Under the pieces are notes generated by a model. That model was not told where the DNA came from, searched no databases, and worked only from the letters and a program-made list of their open reading frames with translations. Positions 52,884-64,000 of a stretch of DNA of 64,000 nucleotides are shown here, piece after piece. Origin of the DNA: Lucinisca nassula (lineage: Eukaryota; Mollusca; Bivalvia; Lucinida; Lucinidae); the NCBI GenBank assembly GCA_963580285.1, contig OY757010.1:69221659-69285658 (forward strand), written 5' to 3'. The position numbers were made by a program, and so were the translations under genes. Within the stretch, counting starts at the first letter, position 1. The number at the start of each line of letters is the position of its first letter.

Positions 52884-53110
52884 AACGGATGCGTTGAGGT
52901 TCTAACGATTACCCACAATCTGTGATTAGACTTTTGATTGAGATGAAGACTCAGAGTACCTCAAATCGACACATAAAACTAGAATGGTCAATACGTTAGA
53001 GATGCCCCCGTCCAGGGACCATCCTCACCAAGAAAAAAAGCATGTTGGAAAAAAACAAAAAAAAAGACGGCATTGCTCGCCTGGAAAACTGTCATTGAGG
53101 ACATCGGCGT

Positions 53111-53731
53111 AGATGGGGGTAATTTCGTTTAAATCTTGGAAAAAGTTTGTATCATCATACCAAATATGAAGCAAATTCATAAAAAATAAATTACTAAGTC
53201 TGTGACATTGACGTTGGTTTTTGGTTTTACGGCCCTTTCAACATTATTTCGTTTGTTTCGAACTAATCATTAATCAGATGTGGGCGAAACCTGAACGGAT
53301 TAGCCGGAGAAACCACCTGTATCTTTCATCATACCAAATACGACCTAAATCCATTATATGGGTTGAGAAATTAGAGCTCTTGTTTAAAACGTTGATATCG
53401 AAAATTCTGAGTCCGTGACCCTGACCTTCAGGTCATGGGCATGGGCGCGGGAATGCTGAATTAAACTTAGGAGGTTTATCTGTCATCTAACCAAATATGA
53501 ACCCAATCCATTATATGATGTTACAAATATGAGCTCTTAAACAATTTCAACATTTAAGGTTTTCTGAGTCCATGACTTGACATAGAGGTCATAGGTAAGG
53601 GCCAGTGTATTGCTGAATAAACCTTTGATCCATACCTATCATCACAATTCCATCATATGGTCTGGAAAATAGCCACCCACTGTAAAAGCTTTATATATAT
53701 GCATGTATATAAGAACAATCTTTTATCAGCA
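53111..53731. repeat. ~155 bp array with S2 fragment (copy 2)
   Basis: Counterpart of 38860-39480, with the reversed S2 end at 53210-53327. Confidence 0.7.
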
Positions 53732-53767
53732 ATGTGTTTCTCAGTAATTTGTTTGATGTATTTATAA

Positions 53768-53862
<95 letters not shown>
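53768..53862. repeat. (ATCA)n microsatellite, 95 bp, uninterrupted
   Basis: Three tetranucleotide units longer than the copy-1 tract, and pure. A useful length marker for telling the two copies apart. Confidence 0.97.
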
Positions 53863-53864
<2 letters not shown>

Positions 53865-54709
53865 CGTACCTATAGATATATACAGTTTAGGTTCATATCT
53901 ACAACTACCTACCAAACTACGTGACTAATGCCTGTCTGTCCATCTGTTTGTCTGCCTGTATACCTACATACACAGCTATGGGTATCGACCGACCTACCCG
54001 AACTGACCCCTACCCCTACCCTACCTTACCTGCTACTTTATTACTACCTACCGATTTTTTGTATGTAGATACAACTACCTACCTCGGAGGTTGGTTTGTT
54101 AAAATATCTTTTCTTCTGCCACATCCATATTTCAACCCATTTGGATGCTTATACCTACAGGACTCTTCTGCCTAACATCGAAGACATTTCCAAGATCAGA
54201 TGCGTCATGATATCTTTTTTTTTTTTTTTGCACACAGTGTAGAACCTGATCAGATGCCATATTCCATGACAGCTTAACTGTATGGACCTCCACTGTTTGC
54301 TAAAGTACTTTATATGGACTGCTAGGCATTAACATGGTATTCCTGCACACACCTCTGATTACTGTTGTAAATCAGTGCCATCATCCAGCAGCTTGTCTCA
54401 AGGGATGGGGTGTCAAGGTTCTTAACCCAAACACTCCACCTGATGAAAGTTAGAAATATTGGCCTGGCCCGGGCTGGCCCGAAGTATTAAGTCATAGGTA
54501 TTAATTAGGTCAGATTGGGCCAGACCGGGCCAGGCTGGGCCAGGCCAGAAATTAGAACATGCCAAACCCGACGGCAGGAATTTCGCGTGTAATCCAATTA
54601 TAAGTGTGGAATTAAAATATGTTATATAATTGCCAAGAACAACAGAGAACGCTATTTGTCCTGTTCCTTAGTTCTTTAAAGCCAACGTGTTTTTTTTTTT
54701 TAATTTTAA

Positions 54710-54938
54710 CCCATTGCAGGCAGGAAACCCCTAAAGAGGAACCTTGCCAAACAGTGCAGGCCCAGATCAGACGTCGCAGAATGCGACGTCTGATCTAGAC
54801 CTGCACTGTTTTTGAACAGAATTTTCAATCAAAAATAGAATAAAAATGGGGGAAAAATAGGCCTACCACCCCTTATATGACAAATGGACTTGTCCAACAT
54901 ATAGCAATAGAAAAGTCCACTAGAACACAATGTGTTAT
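54710..54938 (-). mobile_element. M2-related MITE (copy 2)
   Basis: Counterpart of 40447-40675. The LINE-like tail follows at 54944-55013. Confidence 0.62.
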
Positions 54939-55143
54939 CACTTCAAGCTCTCTTACGCCACATGTGTGGCCTGAGCTTAGACAAATAAAGTTCTGTTCTG
55001 TTCTGTTCACTGCAGAAAATTCTTGAGCAGATGGCAATCATACTTTCTTCAATTATTTTTCAGGGAAAATAAGCCTTGACATTTCATGTGAAGCTACTCA
55101 CATTTTGTCCTGAAAAATATCAGTATATTTTGCTGCAAGTTAA

Positions 55144-55348
55144 CCTTTCGCTTGCAGTTCACGACACCCGCTACCTTTGCAAACAGTGTAGATCCAGATC
55201 AGACTGCTTCTGAAAAAGCCATTTGATCAGGATCTTCACTGTTTGTTGTGCAGTTTGTGAATTGAACACATATATCAAATCAAGTAATTTGATTGGTTGA
55301 TAATCAACAATGGGGGTGGATAAATTAATTTATGCAGGTGGATAAGGG
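55144..55348. mobile_element. M1 MITE (copy 2)
   Basis: Counterpart of 40881-41085, with the same TTAA flanks. Confidence 0.82.
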
Positions 55349-55900
55349 TTAACAATGTGCTAACAACATAATTGTTAGTTTTGAACAAGATGGCACTGAT
55401 TTCGACAACATTTCTAACTTTCAATTTTGTAAGAAAGCCAGTGGGTGTATTTTATAGGAAAAGAGATAATTGTGCAATGTTTTACCTTTACAACCTAAGA
55501 CACTTCACCTCTGCAATACTGTCTGGCCAACTATCACACCATTCCCACAACTTCACAGTATGTCAGTGTGTGGTCAACCTGACCCCTGCTTGTAAATCAG
55601 AGTCAATTTTCTGCCCTGACCCTTACACTGGCACCTCTGCAAAGGGCAAGCTCTAATAAGGTAGACCATGAAATTTATTATCCCCACACAACAAAACTCA
55701 GATGGTCCTTTTCATTAAGAACAAATTAAGAACAAAACTATCCATTCAGTTCTGGTCAGAAATAATGGAACAGTTGTGGTTTATAGCTCAGAACTTTATT
55801 GCCCACATTGAATCAAGGGTTTTGGTCAAAGAAAAATGTGTGAAAATTTCATAAATTGATGACTGAAACAAATCGAAGATTTACTACAAACAGACATTAA

Positions 55901-56049
55901 CCATTTTTGTACAAAATGGAATCTTCCTCCTTAAATATAGCAGGAGTTAATTCCAAAATTAAGGTTATGCCAGGTTGTTTTTTCTTCAAAATTTATTTGG
56001 AAATGGCTTAACATTTCGCAAACGGTGTAGGCCCTGATCAGACGCCGCG
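55901..56049 (+). mobile_element. M2 MITE, right-truncated (copy 2)
   Basis: Counterpart of 41638-41786. Confidence 0.78.
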
Positions 56050-56126
56050 TTCAAGAATAAGTGTTTGCTTTTATTTCAGAAGTTTGCATTTACTTTGTAT
56101 GGCTGTTTGAAGCCATTTAAGAAATG

Positions 56127-56271
56127 AAATTTATTTTTCTGCAGTTCATGGAAGTATGAACGCAGTGGGTCGCGTGCAAAGTAAATGAACCCCGAATGGG
56201 TTCATGTAAACTTTGCTAGCGACTCACTGTCGTTCATACTTTCATGAAAAGCAGAAAAATTAAGTTTATTT
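56127..56271. repeat. Long inverted repeat (copy 2)
   Basis: Counterpart of 41864-42008, with no change seen in either arm. Confidence 0.88.
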
Positions 56272-56755
56272 TTTTATTTTTACATTATTTGCCCCTCATC
56301 ACTGGGCGAAAAAATGCTTGTAGGGCAAACTTTTAAAGCGGGAAAACATTTACACGCTGTTTTTCTACAAAGAGCGGAGCAGCGTTGACGCCATCAACGT
56401 CCGTAGAGAACAATGGTTTAGAATGACGTCACATAACGTCACTTAAAATCATGTGATTCGATACGTTCATGGGAGTATGAACGCAATTGTTTTCTGCAGG
56501 TTTACATTAGACTTTACACTGGAAATGTAAATATTGTCAAATGGACCGAAACACGGATTTTGAGCTTTTGATATCACAAGACGGGCCTTGCTTTGTTTAC
56601 GTTACGTTGAGCGACGTAAAGTCATCGCCCTGAACGTAGCGTTTAACGGTTCTATGATGACTGGCGTCAGAAGGTTACTGCGTAACAACGTCATTGTAAA
56701 CAACATTCTGAACTGGCCGCCATGTTGGTTTGCCGGTCGCATTTGAAGAGTTTAT

Positions 56756-56867
56756 CAGGATCGATCCCGGGCTTCTCCAGACTTTCGGATGAGTCTTTAA
56801 ACCGAGGTCCCGTCTCCGTATGACCTTAGCTGTTGGTGGGACGTAAAACTAAAACTCACTCACTCAC
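56756..56867 (+). mobile_element. V-SINE with TSD (copy 2)
   Basis: Counterpart of 42493-42604, with the same TTGAAGAGTTTAT flanks. The insertion therefore predates the duplication. Confidence 0.93.
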
Positions 56868-57308
56868 TTGAAGAGTTTATATGGAGTTTCAATCTGATTG
56901 AAACCCGATCTAAGCTGAACTATGTACGCCTAGCTGCGGCGAGATCGGATTTTAATCAGATTGTATGGAGTTTATATGGACCTTTTGGGCGTTTTCGTAA
57001 AACTTTGCGGTCGGAATCGTAAGTTATGCAAGAACAACGATCATCCATGGTTATTTCATTGCATTAACATTTGCGTAACCCTCGGAAAAGATATTTGTGC
57101 TTACCGTTAAATCCTGTGACATATATGTCTAATATTGTGTATTGTATATGTTTACTGTAAAGTCAAATAAATACAGTTTAAACCAAAAGATATATGAACA
57201 TTCGGCCTGGCGGCCTCATGTTCAAACAGCTTCCTCGGGACCCGGCAAATGTTAATGCATGAAAAACCATGGTTGGTCCCTATATATTCAAACTTGATAA
57301 TTGACATG

Positions 57309-57523
57309 CTAAAATACCATCATGATCCTAAGGACCTTTACAAACAGCGCAGATCCAGATCAGACTGGGAGCAGCTTGATCAGGGTCTACACTGTTTGCC
57401 ATTCCATCTGCACTTTTTGGACTCCTTGCTGGATCATGAAGCAAATTTGTTCAAATTTTAGGAGAATTACAGCAAGTCCTCAAGTTAGGATTTTTACAGT
57501 ACCTCTGAGGCAGTCAGAGTAGC
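57309..57523 (+). repeat. M5 repeat (copy 2)
   Basis: Counterpart of 43046-43260. Confidence 0.62.
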
Positions 57524-57740
57524 TGTCCTTAGCATTAATATGCATTATAAATCAAGCTCTTCCATATAGTAAAGGTTTTTAAAGCTTTTTCACGTTCGTC
57601 AAGGGCAGATAACTCAAGAACAGTCACAGATAACTCAAGAACCAGAATAGCCAGAGTTGGGTCCATGAAAAACAATATACTACCTACATCTGTTACAGTT
57701 CATCTTGCTGTTTCATATAGCAAATGAGCTACATACTGTT

Positions 57741-60700
57741 TTTAGCTCACCTGGGCCGAAGGCTCCAGGGGAGCTTATAGTATAGTGGGTCCTCCGTCGT
57801 CCGTCGTCCGTCCGTCCGTCGTCCGTCCGTCCACACTTTTGAGCAGCTATATCTCTGTATCCTGCAGGTTGATCTCAATCATTTCTCATCTGTAGCATGC
57901 CTCTGGTGGAGCATTGATGACATAAACTTGTATTCGAAATCGCTCTAAAACTTTGGTTCCTATGGCAACCACAAGGTCCAATAGAAGCGCCTTCATATTT
58001 GATCGGATCTCTCTGAAACTTATATGTAAGGTGACTGGGGATAAAAACTCGGATGAGTTCGAAAACCGGCCAAGTCGGCCCATTTATCATAGAGTTACGT
58101 CCCTTTGATTGCTGAAAATGCCCATTTTCGGCCTTGTCATCACCGTAGCCCCTTCAGTTTTGATCGGATCTTTCTGAAACTTATATGTAAGGTGTCTGGG
58201 GATAAAACCTCGGATGAGTTCGAAAACCGGCCAAGTCCTCCCATTTATCATAGAATTAGGTACCTTTGATTGCTGAAAATGCCGATTTTTGACCTTGTCA
58301 TCACGGTAGCCCCTTCAGTTTTGATCGGATCTTTCTGAAACTTATATGTAAGGTTGCAGGAGATAAAACCTCAGATGAGTTCGAAAACCGGCAAAGTCGG
58401 TCCATTTATCATAGAGTTACGTCCCTTTGATTGCTGAAAATGCCCATTTTCGACCTTGTCATCAATGTGGCCCCTTCAGTTTTGATCGGATCTTTCGTAA
58501 ACTTATATGTAAGGTGGCTGGGGATAAATCCTCGGATGAGTTTGAAAACCGGCCAAGTCCGCCCATAGAGTTAGGTCTCTTTGATTGCTGAAAATGCCGA
58601 TTTTTGACCTTGTCATCACGGTAGCCCCTTCAGTTTTGATCGTATCTTTCTGAAACTTATATGTAAGGTTGCTGGGGATAAAACCCTGGATGATTTCGAA
58701 AACCGGCCAAGTGCGCCCATTTAACGCAGTGTTACTTCCCTTTGATTGCTGAAAATGCCGATTTTCGACCTTTTCATCACCGTAGCCCCTTCAGTTTTGA
58801 TCGGATCTTTCTGAAACTTTTATGTAAGGTGGCTGGGGATAAAACCTCGGATGAGTTTGAAAACCGGCCAAGTCAGCCAATTAATCATAGAGTTACATCC
58901 CTTTGATTGCTGGAAATGCCGATTTTTGACCTTTTTATCATGGTAGCCCCTTCTGTTTTTATCGAATCTTTCTGAAACTTATATGTAAGTCGGCTAGGGA
59001 TAAAAACTTGGATGAGTTCGAAAGTTGGCCCATTTATCATAGAGTTACGTCCCTTTGATTGCTGAAAATGCCAATTTTTAGCTCACCTGGGCCGAAGGCT
59101 CCAGGGGAGCTTATAGTATAGTGGGTCGTCCGTCGTCCGTCCGTCGTCCGTCCACACTTTTGAGCAGCTATATCTCTGCAGCCTGCAGGCTGATCTCAAT
59201 CATTTCTCATCTGTAGCATGCCTCTGGTGGGGCATTGATGACATAAACTTTTTTTTCGAAATTGCTCTAAAACTTTGGTTGTTATGGCAACCACATGGTC
59301 CCATATACTTACTATGGGAAAATGCTTGTCATCACCGTAGTGCCTTCAGATTTGATCGGATCTTTCTGAAACTTATATGTAAGGTGGCTGGGGATAAAAA
59401 CTCGAATGAGTTCGAAAACCAGCTAAGTCAGCCCATCTATGGTAGAGTTACATCCCATTGATTGCTGAAAATGCAGATTTTTGACTTTGTCATCACCGTA
59501 GCCCCTTCAGTTTTGATTGAATCTTTTTGAAACTTATATGTAAGGTGGCTGGGGATAAAACCTTGTATGAGTTCGAAAACCGGCCAAGTCGGCCCATTTT
59601 TCTTAGAGTTACGTCCCTTTGATTGCTGAAAATGTCGATTTTTGACCTTGTCATCACCGTAGCCCCTTCAGTTTTGATCGGATCTTTCTGAAACTTATAT
59701 GTAAGATGGCTAATGATAAAACCTCTGATTAGTTCGAAAACTAGCCAAGTCGGCCCATTTATTGTAGAGTAACGTCTCTTTGATTGCTGAAAATGTTGAT
59801 TTTTGACCTTGTCATCACCGTAGCCCTTTCAGTTTTGATCGGATCTTTCTGAAATTTATATGTAGGTAAGGTGGCTGGGGATAAAACCTCTGATGAGTTC
59901 CAATACCGGCCAAGTCTGCCCATTTATCATAGAGTTACCTCGCTTAGATTGCTGAAAATGCTGATTTTTTACCTTGTCATCAACGTAGCCCCTTCAGTTT
60001 TGATCGGATCTTTCTGAAACTTTTAAGTATGGTGGCTGGGGATAAAATCTTGGATGAGTTCAAAAACCAGCCAAGTCAGCCCATTTTTAGCTCACCTGTC
60101 ACGTAGTGACAAGGTGAGCTTTTGTGATCACATTTTGTCCGTCGTCCGTCATCAGTGCGTCCGTGCGTCCGTGCGTGCGTGCGTGCGTAAACAATTTCTT
60201 GTCCGCACGATAGCATCTTCATTTATGATTTGATTTTAACCAGACTTGCACACAACTTGTACCACCATGAGATCTAGGTTCCTTTCTTGAACCAGCCATA
60301 TTCCATCATGTGTTAAGGAGTTACGGCCCCTGAAAGGGCAAAAATTGCCTATTTTGGTCTTGTCCGCACAATTGCATCTTCATTTATGATTTGATTTTAA
60401 CCAGACTTGCACACAACTTGTACCACCAAGCGATCTTGGTTCCTTTCTTGAACCAGCCATATCCCATCATGTGTTACGGAGTTACAGCCCCTGAAAAGGC
60501 AAAAATTGCCTATTTTGGTCTTGTCTGCATGATAGATGTTTCATTTATGATTTGATTTTAACTAAACTTACACACAATTTTCACCTGTCACGTAGTGACA
60601 AGGTGAGCTTTTGTGATCACATTTTGTCCGTCGTCCGTCGTCAGTGCGTCCGTCCGTCCGTGCGTGCGTGCGTAAACAATTTCTTGTCCGCACAATAGCA

Positions 60701-63616
60701 TCTTCATTTATGATTTGATTTTAACCAGACTTGCACACAACTTGTACCACCATGAGATCTAGGTTCCTTTCTTGAACCAGCCATATTCAATCATGTGTTA
60801 AGGAGTTACGGCCCCTGAAAGGGCAAAAATTGCCTATTTTGGTCTTGTCCGCACAATTGCATCTTCATTTATGATTTGATTTTAACCAGACTTGCACACA
60901 ACTTGTACCACCATAAGATCTGGGTTCCTTTCTTGAACCAGCCATATCCCATCATGTGTTACGGAGTTACGGCCCCTGAAAGGGCAAAAATTGCCTGTTT
61001 TGGTCTTGTCTGCATGATAGATGTTTCATTTATGATTTGATTTTAACTAAACTTACACACAATTTGTACCACCACAAGATCTCGGTCAAGTTCGAATATG
61101 GGTCATGTCGGGTCAAAAAGTAGGTCAGTAGGTCAAATCAGAAAAAAACCTTGTGAAGACACGGGAGGCCACAGTTATGGTCCGATCATCATCAGTCTTG
61201 CCCAAAATGATCATCTTGACAATATCTCAGTCAAGTTCGAATATGGGTGTTGTCGGGTCAAAAAGTAGGTCAGTAGGTCAAATCATAGAAAAACCTTGTG
61301 AATACACTAGAGGCCGCAGTTTTGGTCCAATCATTATCAAACCTGCCCAGAATGATCATCTTGACAATATCTCGCTCAAGTTTGAATAGGGTCATGTCGG
61401 GTCAAAAAGTAGGTCAGTAGGTCAAATCATAGAAAAACCTTGTGAACACACTAGAGGCCACAGTTTTGGTCCGATTATCATCAGACTTGCCAAGAATGAT
61501 CATTTTGACAACATCTCGGTCAAGTTCGAATATGGGTAATGTCTGGTCACAAAGTAGGTCAGTAGGTCAAATCATAGAAAAACCTTGTGAATACACTAGA
61601 GGCCACAGTTTTTGTCTGATCATCATGAAACTTGCTCCAAATGATTATCTTGACAATTTCTCGGGAAAGTTCGAATATGGGTCATGTAGGGTCAAAAAGT
61701 AGAGCAATAGGTCAAATCAGAGAAAAACCTTGTGAACACACTAGAGGCCACAGTTTTGGTCTGGTCATCATCAAACTTGCTCAGAATGATAGTCTTGACA
61801 ATATCTCAGTCAAGTTCAAATATGGGTCATGTACGGTCAAAAAGTAGGTCAGTAGGTCAAATCATAGAAAAACCCTCTGAACACACTGGCGGCTACAGTT
61901 TTGGTCCGATCATCATCAAACTTGCTCAAAATGACCATTTGACAATATCTCGGTTAATTTCGAATATGGGTCATGTCTGGTTAATATGTAGGTCAGATTT
62001 TTGAAAAACCTTGTGAACACACTAGAGGCCCAAGTTTTGGTCCGATCATCATCAAACTTGCTGAGAATGATCATCCTGACAATATCTGTGTCAAGTTTGA
62101 ATATGGGTTATGTCGTGTCAAAAAGGAGGTCAGCAGGTCAAATCATAGAACAACGTTTTGAACACTCTTAGAGGGCACAGTTTCAGTCAAATCATCATAA
62201 AACTTGCTCAGAATGATCATCTGGACAATATCTCAGTTAAGTTCGAATATGGGTCATGTCAAATCAAAAAGTAGATCAGTAGGTTATTTTGTCATAACTT
62301 TTGAACCGTTTGAGATAGAGCCTTCAAATTTGGCATGTAGGTTCCTTCTGACAAGCGCTTCCCACTCACAAAGATTTGACCTGTGACCTTGACCTGTGAC
62401 CTACTTTATCATACCTTTTGAACCATATGAGATAGAGCCTTCATATTTGGCATGCATGTTCCTTGTGACAAGGTTTTCTCAGCCATTCAAAACTTTTGAC
62501 CCATGACCTTGACCTTTGACCTACTTTGTCATAACTTTTAAAGCATTTGAGATACAGCCTTCATATTTAGCATGTTGGTTCCTTGCGACAATGTTGCTTA
62601 GATTATCCGCTACCAAAAAGGCTAAAACAATCCCACTCTGATGAACAAAATGGCCACCGGAGGTAAAAATAGAAAAATACTGTTAATTTGATTCAAACGG
62701 AAACTCCCCATAAACCCTAAGGCCAATTTGATTCAAAGTTCCCAGGAATGTTGCCTAGGATACTCTCTACCAAATAAGCTAAAATCACTCTGCTAATGAA
62801 CAAGATGGCCACAAGAGCTAAAAATAGAATGCACTCGAGACAGTGACACACAGGTGAGCGAACCAGGGCCCTCTGGGCCCTCTTGTTTATAGAGTTTTGT
62901 CCTTTTGATTGCTGAAAATGTCAATTTTTGACCTTGTCATCACCGTATCCCCTAAAGTTTTGATCGGATCTTTCTGAAACGTATGTGTAAGGTTGCTGGG
63001 GATTAAACCTCGGATGAGTTCGAAAACCAGCCAAGTTGGCCCATTTTTCATAGAATAACATCCCTTTGATTGCTGAAAATGCCAAATTATGACCTTGTAA
63101 TCACCGTAGCCCCTTCAGTTTTGATCGGATCTTTCTGAAACTTACATGAAAGGTGGCTGGGAATAAAACCTCAGATGAGTTCAAAAACCGGCCAAGTCGG
63201 CACATTTATCATAGAGTGATGTGCCTTTGATTGCTGAAAATGCCTATTTTCGACCTTGTCATCACTGCTGCCCCTTTAGTTTTGAACGGATCTTCATGAA
63301 ACTTACAAACAAGGAAGTCAGGCAGAAAGCTTGGAGGAGTTTGAAAACTCTTGTTTTTGAACTTGTCATCACCATAGGCACTTCAGTTTAGATCGGATCT
63401 TCTTAGCAAGTCAGGAATAAAAGCTTGAATGAGTTAGAAAACTGGTGAGGTCAGCCTTGTATCATAGAGTTACATTCTACTTGATTTGCAGAAAATGCTT
63501 ACCCTGTCATCACCATGTCCTCCCATAAAGCCTTCAGTAAAGGTTGGCACTTCCTTAAACTTTGAATCTGTTAGCTCAGGTGAGCGATACAGGACCAAGC
63601 TAGCTTGGTCCTCTTG
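57741..63616 (+). mobile_element. Nested hairpin-ended array elements (copy 2)
   Basis: Counterpart of 43478-49353, with the same unit number in arrays A, B, C and D. The three substitutions outside the microsatellite all fall here: 59724 in A, 61479 in C, 62369 in D. The change at 61479 removes a stop and lengthens one artefactual open frame (61442-61702). Confidence 0.8.
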
Positions 63617-63640
63617 TTTTTTTTTCACATATCAAAGCTA

Positions 63641-63763
63641 CTTGACTCATAAACTAGGGATCATGAGTTTGATTCCGGGCTTCTCAAGATTTTTTGGATG
63701 AAGGTCTCCATCTCCATATGGCATAATAATAAGATGTTGGAGGGACGTAAAACTGCAGCATCA
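63641..63763 (+). mobile_element. V-SINE, diverged (copy 2)
   Basis: Counterpart of 49378-49500. Confidence 0.7.
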
Positions 63764-63890
63764 AAAAGACAGAACTGAAAAATTTGTAAACAGTCCAAAA
63801 ATGATTTAATATCATCAGATGAACTAATTGGATAATTTAGGGTATTAATTGGTTTGAGAGCTGTGGGGCAACTTGTTTGATTAATGATGC

Positions 63891-64000
63891 CATTATTTAC
63901 CCACAGCTCCAGCAATGATGAGGTGTCATTATTTACCTACAGCTCCAGCAATGATGAGGTGTCATTATTTACCCACAGCCCCAGCAATGATGAGGTGTCA
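63891..64000. repeat. 36 bp tandem repeat (copy 2, cut by window end)
   Basis: Counterpart of 49628-49737. Confidence 0.93.

Larger units (their letters stand above)
52424..64000 (+). repeat. 14 kb duplication, copy 2 (incomplete at window end)
   Basis: It matches 38173-49737 in order and orientation. The differences I found are: microsatellite +12 bp and loss of its GTCA interruption; 45461 A to 59724 T; 47216 G to 61479 C; 48106 T to 62369 C. The last base, 64000, equals copy-1 base 49737, so about 2.7 kb of the unit lies beyond the window. Confidence 0.95.

Noticed and set aside
52424..64000. Reading copy 2 as an independent older paralogue
   Set aside because: Three substitutions outside the microsatellite in ~11.5 kb is too few. 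The copies are essentially the same sequence.

Overview
This is a window of a eukaryotic genome, almost certainly a marine bivalve mollusc and most likely a heterodont clam. The family is inferred from remembered repeat styles, not from a search. The sequence is AT-rich and carries stop codons in every frame. It is packed with tRNA-headed SINEs, a V-domain SINE, TTAA-flanked MITEs with a palindromic core, and hairpin-ended tandem arrays of 140-170 bp units rich in 'gaccttgacctt'-type text. I found no host protein-coding gene, no exon series, and no rRNA or functional tRNA gene. The only protein homology I trust comes from two dead transposable elements: the C-terminal end of a LINE reverse transcriptase (24496-25124, minus) and a scrap of mariner transposase (28633-28746, plus).

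Names used below. R1 is an abundant ~300 bp SINE-like element with a (CAAA)n tail and 8-13 bp target-site duplications (TSDs). S2 is a tRNA-headed SINE ending GGCCGTAAAACC. V-SINE is a tRNA-headed SINE with the TTAAACCGAGGTC domain. M1, M2 and M3 are three MITE families, each flanked by TTAA and starting with CCC (piggyBac-like). M4 and M5 are further repeats with the same ~65 bp palindromic core, GCAAACAGTGTAGA and its complement. P2 is a second palindrome built on CTCGTTAGAACCGCCTC.

Layout. 0-13 kb: P2 palindromes, R1 copies, M1-M4 MITEs, a 157 bp tandem array splitting an R1 copy, and two longer arrays. 13-20 kb: M1 split by R1, a 165 bp array with a hairpin end, a 411 bp tandem block, a 472 bp insertion with a perfect 14 bp TSD, and an S2 inside an M1. 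20-31 kb: M2, M4 and V-SINE copies, the LINE remnant, a tRNA-headed SINE, a 160 bp array, the mariner scrap and a 126 bp amplification. 31-38 kb: a composite array element, an M1 split by R1, a 617 bp foldback element whose empty site is present nearby, and a pogo-like MITE. 38,173-64,000: a 14.25 kb unit followed head to tail by a nearly identical second copy that runs off the window end.

The parts work as a record of transposition, not as a pathway. LINE machinery, probably acting through a shared GGGACGTAAAAC-like 3' motif, would have spread R1, V-SINE and S2. A TTAA-specific DNA transposase acting in trans would have spread M1-M3. Hairpin-ended elements seem to have carried tandem arrays. 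The families insert into one another in both directions, so their activity periods overlapped.
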